The position numbers and the translations under genes were made by a program. From the NCBI RefSeq assembly GCF_002160325.1, contig NZ_NFKJ01000004.1, positions 1 to 64,000 on the forward strand: 64,000 bases of DNA, given 5' to 3'. This DNA comes from Lachnoclostridium sp. An181 (GTDB lineage: Bacteria; Bacillota; Clostridia; Lachnospirales; Lachnospiraceae). The notes under the pieces are model-generated. The model was not told where the DNA came from. It saw only the letters and a program-made list of their open reading frames with translations, and ran no database searches. Positions 41,649-49,225 of this stretch are shown piece after piece; positions within the stretch are counted from its first letter, which is position 1, and every line of letters begins with the position of its first letter.

Positions 41649-42260
41649 ATGAACAGTCAAACAAAATTACCGATATGTACAATAGCGATTGTCGTTGTAA
41701 ATATCATGGTTTTTCTTATTTTATCAAACACAGGTGAAGTCGAAAGCGGTTTGTATATGATGCGTCATGGGGCCATGTATGTGCCGGCGGTTCTGGCCGG
41801 GGATTACTATACATTGGTGACAAGCATGTTTCTTCATTTTAGTTTCCCGCATCTTTTTAACAACATGCTGTTGTTACTCGTACTTGGGAGATACGTGGAA
41901 GAAGAAGCGGGAAAGATAAAATTTCTCATCATTTATTTTTTTGGAGGGATTGCAGGGAATGTGCTCTCCATGCTTATGGACATCAATAGCGGAGAGTTTG
42001 CAGTGAGTGCCGGTGCGTCAGGAGCAATCTTTGGACTCATCGGGGCACTTATATATATGGCAATATACAATCACGGTCATATTGCCGATTTATCACAGCG
42101 CGGGTTAATGTTCATGGCTGTTTTAAGCTTGTACTTCGGGTTTACAAGCAGCGGTGTTGACAATTTTGCACATCTTGGAGGACTGATTGGCGGTTTTCTC
42201 ATATCCGTTTTGGTATATCGGAAGAGAAACGACAAAAACAGTGCCTTCGGACAATTTTGA
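41649..42260 (+). CDS. Rhomboid family intramembrane serine protease
   Basis: The 203-residue protein has six predicted membrane helices. The catalytic dyad is S124 in SAGASGAIFGLIG and H175 in NFAHLGGLIGG; the FLHFSFPHLFNNMLLLLVLG segment supplies the usual His/Asn of helix 2. Rhomboids cut membrane proteins within the bilayer; the substrate is unknown. I chose ATG 41649, with AAAGGGCG ahead; GTG 41628 is a weaker choice. Its 3' end overlaps the convergent histidine kinase gene by 138 bp. Confidence 0.93.
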   Translation: MNSQTKLPICTIAIVVVNIMVFLILSNTGEVESGLYMMRHGAMYVPAVLAGDYYTLVTSMFLHFSFPHLFNNMLLLLVLGRYVEEEAGKIKFLIIYFFGGIAGNVLSMLMDINSGEFAVSAGASGAIFGLIGALIYMAIYNHGHIADLSQRGLMFMAVLSLYFGFTSSGVDNFAHLGGLIGGFLISVLVYRKRNDKNSAFGQF

Positions 42261-42935
42261 TTTTACGCTGATATCTCCGCCATGAGCGTGAATGATGCGC
42301 TCGGAAATGGCAAGACCAATTCCAGTACCGTTTTCCTTAAAGGTTGCAAAAGGCTCAAAGATGTGTTCGAGCTGTTCTGGTTCCATCCCACACCCATTGT
42401 CAGTGATGATTACTTCGATTTTATCTGAAGTCCGCAGTGCTTCCAGAAGGATTTTTCCTCCGTAAACTGCATCAGCCGCATTTCTTAGGATATTCAAGAA
42501 AGCTTCTAAAAGTTTTACGCGGTCTCCCCTGAATACCCCCATCTCTTCGCTGATGCGGGAGGTAAATTCTGTGTCCGAATCAGAAAGGGATGCGGCAAAA
42601 GAAAGACAGAGGTGTTTGAGAAAATTTCCGAAATGAAAAGTGTTGACTGTCAGACTGCCGCTGTGATTATAGCTTGACAGTTCATCAAGAAGCTGCTCTG
42701 CACTGTCTATATCGTATAAAAGAGTTCTCCATTCTTTGAAATCTTTGATTTCGGGATGGCGGATGGACAGCAGCTGTGTGGAACCGGAAATAAGCGTGAG
42801 TGCATTTTTCAACTCATGAGATATACGGCTCAATGTCATTTCATTGGCAACGTTAAGCTGTCTTAACAGCTCCTGGTGCTTTGGACTGCATTCTAAATAT
42901 GTATATAATTCCTGGTAATCTTTGGTTTGAATCAT
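42123..42935 (-). CDS. Soluble sensor histidine kinase
   Basis: The 270-residue product has a short N-terminus, a phosphoacceptor region (TLSRISHELKNALTLISGST, His40) and a HATPase domain with N box (NILRNAADAV), G1 (DNGCGM), F (EPFATFKENG) and G2 (GTGIGLAISER). There is no membrane segment or sensor domain and no response regulator next to it. About 30 residues follow the usual end of the ATPase fold (VFVVSLPI); these are encoded opposite the conserved 3' end of the rhomboid gene. ATG 42935 follows AAAGGCAGG. Confidence 0.88.
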   Translation of the reverse strand: MIQTKDYQELYTYLECSPKHQELLRQLNVANEMTLSRISHELKNALTLISGSTQLLSIRHPEIKDFKEWRTLLYDIDSAEQLLDELSSYNHSGSLTVNTFHFGNFLKHLCLSFAASLSDSDTEFTSRISEEMGVFRGDRVKLLEAFLNILRNAADAVYGGKILLEALRTSDKIEVIITDNGCGMEPEQLEHIFEPFATFKENGTGIGLAISERIIHAHGGDISVKSKLSEGTVFVVSLPIYQNGYEKTANQSSKMCKIVNTAACKPEVQA

Positions 42936-43073
42936 AGGTAACCTGCCTTTCTGTACTTTGTTAATTTGAGAATAGTGTAGCATTGAGGGAAAAGTTATAC
43001 AAACAAATTTATAGTTCAAATTCCGACATTTTTTGCGGATTGAAAATATATAATAAAGAAAGAGGGAACAAAC

Positions 43074-43481
43074 ATGAAAGAAGAAAATTGTATTTTCTGT
43101 AAACTGGCAAATGGACAAATTCCTACGGCAACATTGTACGAGGATGAAGATTTCAGGGTGATTCTTGATGCCTCCCCGGCATCAAAGGGTCACGCGCTCA
43201 TTCTGCCTAAGGAACATTTTAAAAGCCTGTATGAGCTGGATGATGAGACAGCATCAAAGGTTCTTGTGCTGGCCAAGAAAATGATCACAAAATTGACAGA
43301 AGTACTTGGGTGTGATGGATTTAATATCGTACAGAATAATGGTGAAGCAGCAGGACAGACAGTATTTCACTTTCACATGCATTTGATTCCGCGCTATAAA
43401 GACGACAAGGTAGGCTTAGGATGGTCTATGGGAGAATTGACGGAAGAGGTTAAGAATGAACTGCTTGAGAAGATGAAATAG
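43074..43481 (+). CDS. HIT family (histidine triad) nucleotide-binding protein
   Basis: The 135-residue protein has IFCKLANGQIPTATLYEDED at the start, FNIVQNNGEAAGQTVFHFHM and the HxHxH triad HFHMHLIP, as in Hint/HIT hydrolases that cleave adenosine phosphoramidates. AAAGAGGGAAC precedes ATG 43074. It is divergent from the histidine kinase and 44 bp ahead of a sigma factor gene. Role in the cell unknown. Confidence 0.95.
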   Translation: MKEENCIFCKLANGQIPTATLYEDEDFRVILDASPASKGHALILPKEHFKSLYELDDETASKVLVLAKKMITKLTEVLGCDGFNIVQNNGEAAGQTVFHFHMHLIPRYKDDKVGLGWSMGELTEEVKNELLEKMK

Positions 43482-43525
43482 ACTTCCATAACAATAAGAG
43501 AAAATATTCATTGTGAGAGAACTAA

Positions 43526-44068
43526 ATGAACAGAGAAAATTTTGAGGACATTTACAACAAATTCGCATTGACAACTCTGAAGACTGCAATGCACTATGTG
43601 GATGATGTCCATGTCGCGAATGAACTTACACAGATTGCCTTTTTGAAACTATATAAACATATGGATCATGTGGAAGAGTGCAAAGTGAAAGCGTGGCTGA
43701 CAATTACCGTGAAGAGACTTGCATACGGTCATACAAAGAAAAAGGTACGGGAAACTCTGTACGATATGGAGACAGCAGATGAACTTGGAATCTTTGACAG
43801 ACTAGCTGAGAACAGCGCGGAATATCATATTTTGAAAACAGAACATGAAAAAGAAGTAAAGGAATTCAAAGAAGAAATCTTTGAAGCGCTGTATAAAAAG
43901 AATGTCCGCTGGCACGATGCAGTTGTATTGGCATACGTGATGGGGAAACCACAGAAAGAGGCTGCTGAGGAATTGGGAATGACAGTTGAGATGTTATACA
44001 GCGTACTTCATAGAGCAAAACAATGGATAAAAGAAAATTATGGAGACAGATTCAAAGAGCTGAAATAG
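43526..44068 (+). CDS. Sigma-70 family (ECF-like) RNA polymerase sigma factor
   Basis: The 180-residue product has region 2 (FEDIYNKFALTTLKTAMHYV, NELTQIAFLKLYKHMDHV, AWLTITVKRLAYGHTKKK) and region 4 (DAVVLAYVMGKPQKEAAEEL then GMTVEMLYSVLHRAKQWI), the plan of ECF sigma factors. A typical partner would be an anti-sigma gene directly downstream; here murG stands there on the other strand, and an anti-sigma-like gene follows beyond it at 45339. GTGAGAG precedes ATG 43526 weakly. Confidence 0.88.
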   Translation: MNRENFEDIYNKFALTTLKTAMHYVDDVHVANELTQIAFLKLYKHMDHVEECKVKAWLTITVKRLAYGHTKKKVRETLYDMETADELGIFDRLAENSAEYHILKTEHEKEVKEFKEEIFEALYKKNVRWHDAVVLAYVMGKPQKEAAEELGMTVEMLYSVLHRAKQWIKENYGDRFKELK

Positions 44069-44072
44069 GAAA

Positions 44073-44103
44073 AGGGTATTGCTGGTTAAAGCAATACTCT
44101 CTT
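44073..44103. terminator. Terminator between sigma factor gene and murG
   Basis: GGTATTGCT pairs with AGCAATACT. The minus-strand side (murG) is followed by CCTTTTCC, the plus-strand side by CTCTTCC; both are moderate tails. Confidence 0.6.
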
Positions 44104-44118
44104 CCAAAATTCTGTACA

Positions 44119-45189
44119 TTATTTTTTGTTTGCAGCAAGTTCGATCAACCTGGTAATAGTTGTTATCGCGTCTTGCTGAGAGGAGTGTTTCATGGCTTTG
44201 ATATAGGATTCGCGTTCCTGGTACAGTTTATGAATTGAAGACAGAAGTAATTCACTGCTAAGCTCTTCCTCCTCGATGACCATGCTGTATCCCTGTTTCT
44301 CAAAAGAGCGGGCATTCAGGATCTGGTCTCCGCGGCTTGCGTTGGCAGACAGCGGAATCAGAATGTTTGGTTTATGGAGTGCAATGAGTTCGCAGATGGC
44401 ATTTGCTCCTGCCCTGGAGATGACAAGGTCACAGAGCGCGAACAGATCCTTCAATTCATCCTTGATGTATTCATACTGTACATAGCCTTTGGTGTTTTTC
44501 AGGGATTGATCGGTTTTGTTTTTGCCGCACAGGTGAATAACCTGGTAATCTTTCAAAAGCTCAGGAAGTATTCCGCGGACAGCATTGTTGACAGCGACAG
44601 AACCAAGGCTTCCCCCAATGATGAGGACAACCGGTTTTCCGGAGGTTAATCCTGTGAACTCTAAAGCAGCCGTTCTGTTGCCGTGCAACAGTTCCTGACG
44701 GATTGGGCAACCGGTCAGGATTGCCTTATCTTCCGGAAGAGATTTTAATGTCTCCGGGAAATTGCAGCACACCTTAAATGCGGAAGGAATGGAGAGCTTA
44801 TTTGCCAGTCCCGGTGTCATATCGGATTCATGGATAATCACCGGTACATGATGATGTTTTCCGGCCATGACAACGGGAACAGACACAAACCCGCCTTTGG
44901 AGAAAATGACATCCGGTTTCAGTGTTTTGATCAAATGACTTGCTTCGCGAAATCCTTTCAGGACACGGAAAGGATCTGAGAAGTTTTTCATACTGAAATA
45001 TCGTCTGAGTTTCCCTGATGATATTCCGTGATAGGGGATCTGAAAAGGAGTGATCAAATCTTTTTCAATTCCCTCGTAAGAACCAATATATTGAATATCG
45101 TAGTGGAGTTCTTTTAAACGCGGAAGAAGAGCGATATTCGGCGTCACATGGCCAGCAGTTCCTCCACCGGTTAACACAATACGTTTCAT
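44119..45189 (-). CDS. murG: MurG-type UDP-GlcNAc:lipid I transferase
   Basis: MurG adds GlcNAc to lipid I to make lipid II at the inner face of the membrane. The 356-residue product has the glycine-rich loop LTGGGTAGHVTPNIAL, FSKGGFVSVPVVMAG, HESDMTPGLANK, the second Rossmann loop IIGGSLGSVAVN and SRAGANAICELIAL, all hallmarks of the family. GGAGGAACG precedes ATG 45189. Unusually for MurG it stands alone, outside a division/cell wall cluster, and lies between a sigma factor and a likely anti-sigma gene; it may be a second MurG copy of the genome, which this window cannot show. Confidence 0.94.
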   Translation of the reverse strand: MKRIVLTGGGTAGHVTPNIALLPRLKELHYDIQYIGSYEGIEKDLITPFQIPYHGISSGKLRRYFSMKNFSDPFRVLKGFREASHLIKTLKPDVIFSKGGFVSVPVVMAGKHHHVPVIIHESDMTPGLANKLSIPSAFKVCCNFPETLKSLPEDKAILTGCPIRQELLHGNRTAALEFTGLTSGKPVVLIIGGSLGSVAVNNAVRGILPELLKDYQVIHLCGKNKTDQSLKNTKGYVQYEYIKDELKDLFALCDLVISRAGANAICELIALHKPNILIPLSANASRGDQILNARSFEKQGYSMVIEEEELSSELLLSSIHKLYQERESYIKAMKHSSQQDAITTITRLIELAANKK

Positions 45190-45338
45190 AGACGTTCCTC
45201 CTAAATAAATCTTTACAAAATAATCTTATCAGATTGAGAGGAAACGTCAAGAAAGTTTAAAAGAAGAGCCCAAAAAGATATTTGCCAGGCAGCATTGATA
45301 TGGACTTGTAACAGTAGTATTTGGAAAAGAGGTGTCAT

Positions 45339-46154
45339 ATGAAGAAAAAACAGAGTGACATAGAACAGTATTTACGGGAAGAATTTGAAAAAGAGGCTAA
45401 AGAGACACTGGAAGAAGTGGAAAATGACAAAGACCTGGACACTGTCAAAGTTCCGGACGAAATGTACGAGCAGATTATGGTAAAGATAAATGCTTTTGAG
45501 CAGGAGAAGGCAACTAGCAAACAGCTTGACGATTCATATGAGGTTCCAAGGTACACAAGAAGGAAGGTTGGTTTCAGCAGGAAAAAGACCTGTGGCCTTG
45601 TGGCAGCGGCGGCTGTGCTGGTGATTGGGGCCGGGGTTACAAGCGTGGGCGGACCACAGTATATACTGGAGACAATGCAGCAGAAAGTTGGCGGGCGAGA
45701 GATGACACAAACAGATACTAAAAACGAAAAAAAAGTCAATTCTGGTGTTAGAAAGGAAGAAGAGGCATTTGAAAATATAAAAGAAGAATTGGGGATTGAA
45801 CCTATAAGGATAAACTATGTACCAAGGGGAACAGTATTTAAGGATTACGAAATTCTGAAGGATTTGTATTTAGCCAGGCTTGAATTTGATTATAATGGAA
45901 AGACATTGGCATACAGAATTCAGGCTAATTACACACAGACTTCTTATGGAATGGATATAGAAGACAAACTGATTGATGAATGGAAGATGGTAGTTTCTGG
46001 AATAGACATTGCCATCAAAGAATATCAGATAGAAGAAACAGGTGAAATAGAATACGAGGCAGGATTTAAATATAATAATGTAGCATATTCTTTTTCCGGA
46101 ATTATACCGTGGAAGGAATTAGAAAAAATTTTACAAAATTTGTACTTTTTTTAA
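45339..46154 (+). CDS. Membrane protein with DUF4367-like C-terminus, likely anti-sigma factor
   Basis: The 271-residue product has an acidic cytoplasmic part (about 1-85), one membrane helix (CGLVAAAAVLVIGAGVTSVG) and an extracytoplasmic domain (about 115-271) with EELGIEPIRINYVPRGTVFK and AGFKYNNVAYSFSGII, similar to DUF4367 domains. This matches Firmicute anti-sigma factors next to ECF sigma genes. The partner would be the sigma factor at 43526, now separated by murG. ATG 45339 follows AAAGAGGTG. No zinc anti-sigma motif is present. Confidence 0.72.
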   Translation: MKKKQSDIEQYLREEFEKEAKETLEEVENDKDLDTVKVPDEMYEQIMVKINAFEQEKATSKQLDDSYEVPRYTRRKVGFSRKKTCGLVAAAAVLVIGAGVTSVGGPQYILETMQQKVGGREMTQTDTKNEKKVNSGVRKEEEAFENIKEELGIEPIRINYVPRGTVFKDYEILKDLYLARLEFDYNGKTLAYRIQANYTQTSYGMDIEDKLIDEWKMVVSGIDIAIKEYQIEETGEIEYEAGFKYNNVAYSFSGIIPWKELEKILQNLYFF

Positions 46155-46229
46155 TAAAAGCGTAAGTTTTTAAAAAGAAAGACGTTATATATTATATAGG
46201 ACTAGGGATTTAAGAAAGGAAAAAAGTAA

Positions 46230-46664
46230 ATGAAAAAAGTTAAAGTATTTTTTGGAATATTATCAATGGTGTTTTGTATGAATTTTTCTCTATTGACTGT
46301 GAATGCAGAAGATACCGGAAAATCAGAAGAATTATATATAGGAAGTGCACAGATTGACCCAAGGGGTGCTTATTTACAAAAGGGGATATCGCGTATTAGC
46401 AAAGTAGGGGATGGCCTTGTTAGGGCATCTGGTTCAACGGATGCACATAGAACTACAACGGTTTCTGTGTATGTTAGATTAGAGAGAAAAGTTGGTGGAG
46501 ATTGGGAAGTTTACGCATCATGGGGAGCGCAGAAAACCGGGACAAGCATTACCACTTATAAAGATTTCAAGGTGCCAAAAGGGTATTATTACCGTGTGTC
46601 ATGCAGTCATTATGCAGGACCAGATGTAAGTGGTTCTTACACAAACGGAATTCTTATCGACTGA
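46230..46664 (+). CDS. Small secreted protein, DUF6147-like
   Basis: The 144-residue product has a signal peptide (MKKVKVFFGILSMVFCMNFS, cut near VNAED) and one beta-rich domain: RGAYLQKGISRISKVGDGLV, VRLERKVGGDWEVYASWGAQ and GYYYRVSCSHYAGPDVSG. From memory this is DUF6147, common as small secreted proteins in Lachnospiraceae; function unknown. AAGAAAGGAAAAAAG precedes ATG 46230. It follows the anti-sigma-like gene by 75 bp and could be a target of that sigma factor. Its 3' untranslated region holds a large inverted repeat, then a terminator. Confidence 0.75.
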   Translation: MKKVKVFFGILSMVFCMNFSLLTVNAEDTGKSEELYIGSAQIDPRGAYLQKGISRISKVGDGLVRASGSTDAHRTTTVSVYVRLERKVGGDWEVYASWGAQKTGTSITTYKDFKVPKGYYYRVSCSHYAGPDVSGSYTNGILID

Positions 46665-46687
46665 TTTACCTACAAATAAATACACCT

Positions 46688-46818
46688 GGAGGCCATTACA
46701 GTTGTCACAGACCCCAATGTAACCAATTAACTTACATTGAGAGAAACCAATCACTTTGCTCCCCACGAGCAAATCTATAGTAAATTTTGAGTGGTCTGTG
46801 ACAACTGTAATGGCCTCC
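46688..46818. repeat. Perfect 26-bp inverted repeat enclosing two hairpins
   Basis: Arms at 46688-46713 and 46793-46818 are perfect reverse complements. The 79-bp spacer contains two further stems: CAATGTAA / TTACATTG (46715-46722, 46732-46739) and TTTGCTC / GAGCAAA (46755-46761, 46767-46773). The unit could fold as a three-way junction in RNA, or be a small MITE-like element. No clear target-site duplication is seen. Confidence 0.85.
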
Positions 46819-46823
46819 GCCAG

Positions 46824-46852
46824 AAAGAATGGTTAGAAACCATTCTTTTTTA
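46824..46852 (+). terminator. Rho-independent terminator
   Basis: AAAGAATGGTT pairs with AACCATTCTTT around AGA, with a run of T residues. It lies 5 bp after the 26-bp repeat unit and probably ends the DUF6147-like transcript. Confidence 0.85.
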
Positions 46853-46859
46853 TTATACA

Positions 46860-46960
46860 GGAAAGTCCGCATGATAAAAAGCCCTCCGAGAAAATGCACG
46901 ATATGCAAACCAGAGCAGGTCCCTTGGGAAGGGAGTTAGAGAATTCGATGCGGACTTTCC
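46860..46960. repeat. 13-bp inverted repeat enclosing smaller stems
   Basis: GGAAAGTCCGCAT (46860-46872) and ATGCGGACTTTCC (46948-46960) are perfect reverse complements. Inside are TGCA / TGCA (near 46895-46907) and TCCCTT / AAGGGA (near 46919-46933). It begins 8 bp after the terminator and ends 32 bp before the TSCPD gene on the minus strand. It may be a structured RNA, a second small element, or part of that gene's 3' region. Confidence 0.65.
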
Positions 46961-46992
46961 GCTTTGTTGCTTTATTATTATATGAAAAGCAG

Positions 46993-47238
46993 CTATTTTT
47001 TAACCGCTTCTTTTAATGCTTGAGCAAGCTGATCCGGGCAGGAAGTGCCTTTGAAACCGCAGGTGATTCCTTCGACACGTTTGATGACTTCATCTACATC
47101 CATTCCATCGACAAGACTTGCGATTCCTTTCAGATTTCCATTGCATCCGCCTGTGAACTGCACATTTTTTACTTTATTGTCCTCTGTGAGCTCAAAACTG
47201 ATGTTGCGGGAACAGACTCCTTTTGTTTTATAATCCAT
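46993..47238 (-). CDS. TSCPD domain protein (TIGR03905-like)
   Basis: The 81-residue protein consists of one TSCPD domain, found at the end of some ribonucleotide reductases and as small stand-alone proteins: VCSRNISFELTEDNKVKNVQ, GGCNGNLKGIASLVDGM and ITCGFKGTSCPDQLAQALKE. The TSCPDQ stretch names the family. The cysteines suggest metal or redox chemistry; the function is unknown. AAGGAGGTTTC precedes ATG 47238. Monocistronic. Confidence 0.93.
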   Translation of the reverse strand: MDYKTKGVCSRNISFELTEDNKVKNVQFTGGCNGNLKGIASLVDGMDVDEVIKRVEGITCGFKGTSCPDQLAQALKEAVKK

Positions 47239-47515
47239 TTTTGAAACCTCCTTTTTGCATAGAATTATAACAAAGTATCGTGTGAATTTCCACAGCTAAC
47301 TTGTAGTAGGGATGTAGAATCTTATTTTAATTTGGTTGTTGGAAACAAAGAAAACAACAAGGAATGGACAATGCAAAGAAACCGGAAGGGTAACAAGCTG
47401 GAAAGTGTGGGATTGACGGGGAGCAAGTATATATTTTAAAATTTAATGTATATGTGCAGAGAATGCAGATGAAACATCATACAAATATAAACTTACAAAA
47501 AAGGAGAAAGAGGTC

Positions 47516-48208
47516 ATGATAGGAATTATCGGAGCAATGGAAGAAGAGGTTCAGGTATTAAAAAACGAGATGGAGGCAGAAGAGGTAAAAGACATTGCGG
47601 GCATGACGTTTTATAAAGGAACATTGTGCGGAAAGGAAACCGTTGTGGTACAAAGTGGGATCGGGAAGGTGAATGCAGCGATCTGTACACAGGTGCTTGC
47701 AGACCAGTTTGGCGTGGATGTTGTGATCAATACGGGAATTGCAGGCTCTCTTGATGCGGACATTGATATTGGGGATATTGTGATTTCCACGGATGCAGTG
47801 GAGCATGACATGGATGCAAGTGCTTTCGGAGATTCGGTAGGGCAGGTGCCGAGGATGGATACATTTTCTTTCCCTGCGGATGAGCAGTTGGTAAAAAAGG
47901 CTGTGGAGGCAAATGAGCAGGCAAACCCTGATGTGCGTACATTTACAGGGCGGGTGGTCAGCGGCGACCAGTTTGTCTCATCCAGCGAGGTGAAGGACCG
48001 GCTTGTGAAACTTTTTAGGGCAAAGTGTACGGAGATGGAGGGAGCTGCGATCGCTCACGCAGCCTATCTGAACCAAATTTCGTGTGTCATCATTCGTGCT
48101 ATTTCGGACAAAGCTGACAATAGTGCCACCATGGATTATCCGACCTTTGAAAAGAAGGCAATCGAGCATTCTGTAAGGCTTATCCGGGCTCTGATGCCAA
48201 AACTGTAA
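47516..48208 (+). CDS. mtnN: 5'-methylthioadenosine / S-adenosylhomocysteine nucleosidase
   Basis: MtnN (Pfs) cleaves adenine from MTA and SAH, recycling methyl-cycle products and, with LuxS, leading to autoinducer-2. The 230-residue product has GIIGAMEEEV (Glu11 matching the catalytic Glu12 of E. coli), SGIGKVNAA, NTGIAG, CTEMEGAAIAH and the catalytic Asp in RAISDKAD. AAGGAGAAAGAGG precedes ATG 47516. No luxS is in the window. The 277 bp upstream hold the TSCPD gene promoter and nothing else I recognise. Confidence 0.96.
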   Translation: MIGIIGAMEEEVQVLKNEMEAEEVKDIAGMTFYKGTLCGKETVVVQSGIGKVNAAICTQVLADQFGVDVVINTGIAGSLDADIDIGDIVISTDAVEHDMDASAFGDSVGQVPRMDTFSFPADEQLVKKAVEANEQANPDVRTFTGRVVSGDQFVSSSEVKDRLVKLFRAKCTEMEGAAIAHAAYLNQISCVIIRAISDKADNSATMDYPTFEKKAIEHSVRLIRALMPKL

Positions 48209-48333
48209 TAGAGAAATCTAACAAATTCGAATAAAAAGGGCGGATTTTGTTGAACGATTCTGGGGTTTTCCTTCTTTTTTTCGCAGTTTGTACAAGCTAT
48301 AATAGCGATAAAAAAGAAGGAGGCTCTTTTATT

Positions 48334-49149
48334 ATGTTAAAGACAATCGCAGACAACCGAATCTTATTTGTTGTGATGGGGCTTCTGGCAGCCATAGGGC
48401 TTGTCAGCAAGATGATCACATGGTTTTCACTGAAGAGAATGGCAAAAGCTGCCGGAAATATGAATCTGAGCAGCCATAGGCTGATGAAACTTCTGAAGGC
48501 AAAATTTGAACATGCATGCATGGTCAGCGACAAGGTACAGAATGTGAAGGCGTTCATTGAGAAATATCTGTATGAGTACAGAATACTGGGACTGAAGATC
48601 CATACATGGCAGCAGCTGGAGAAACAGTCAGCCTGGCTTTTGGGACTTACAGCTGCGGTGGGAGCCATGCTCAGCTATTATGAGTACGGCATGCGGGATG
48701 AGGTGTTTTACTATGCAGGCATTGGCGGCGCCGCGGTTGTGCTGCTGATTGTATTTTATATTTCTGCGGATGAGAGATATCTTCTGGATACCGCGCAGGT
48801 GTACATGACAGATTACCTTGAAAATGTTTATGCGCACAGGATGGAAAAGATGAGTCTGAGGGAAAGAGAAAAAGAAGAGGCAGCTGTGCGCAAAATGGAG
48901 ACCAACGGAAAAGAAGAGGTATCCACGGAGGAAACAGCAGTCGATGAAAAGACAGAAGAAGATCCATCAGAGCATGTGGGGCTTGCAATTGAAATAAAGG
49001 AGAAAAATGGGAAAACAGAGGAAAATACAGAGGGTGTGAGTGAGAAGGAGATTGTGGATATCAGTGACAGGCTGGAGAAACAAAAAGAGGAGGCATCAAG
49101 GGAACAGGCTATCCGAGAAATACTGGAGGAATTTTTGGCGCAGAATTGA
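48334..49149 (+). CDS. Membrane protein with acidic coiled tail, unknown
   Basis: The 271-residue product has one N-terminal helix (ILFVVMGLLAAIGLVSKMIT), a cytoplasm-sized loop, two more helices (about 100-118 and 128-148: SAWLLGLTAAVGAMLSYY; IGGAAVVLLIVFYIS) and a long, highly charged C-terminal tail (about 175-271) likely to form coiled coil. I do not recognise a family. ATG 48334 has AAGGAGG ahead; the longer frame upstream has no site. The pyk promoter overlaps its stop codon. Confidence 0.75.
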   Translation: MLKTIADNRILFVVMGLLAAIGLVSKMITWFSLKRMAKAAGNMNLSSHRLMKLLKAKFEHACMVSDKVQNVKAFIEKYLYEYRILGLKIHTWQQLEKQSAWLLGLTAAVGAMLSYYEYGMRDEVFYYAGIGGAAVVLLIVFYISADERYLLDTAQVYMTDYLENVYAHRMEKMSLREREKEEAAVRKMETNGKEEVSTEETAVDEKTEEDPSEHVGLAIEIKEKNGKTEENTEGVSEKEIVDISDRLEKQKEEASREQAIREILEEFLAQN

Positions 49150-49174
49150 CACTGATTTGTACGTGTGCTATTAT
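49146..49174 (+). promoter_or_regulatory. Putative sigma-A promoter of pyk
   Basis: TTGACA (49146-49151), 17-bp spacer, TATTAT (49169-49174); the -35 box overlaps the stop codon of the gene before. Confidence 0.75.
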
Positions 49175-49225
49175 TTTCCCGAATAAAGTAAGGTAATTAA
49201 TTGTTTGAACAAAAGGAGAAAGACG

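Noticed and set aside
46688-46960. Insertion sequence or transposon
   Set aside because: The inverted repeats look like element ends, but no transposase fits in 79 or 75 bp and no target duplication is seen. Kept only as a repeat.
46860-46960. SRP RNA, 6S RNA or known riboswitch
   Set aside because: The segment has CAGGTCC-like and hairpin features, but the conserved cores of these RNAs (for example the SRP GGAA/AGCAG loop) are not present.
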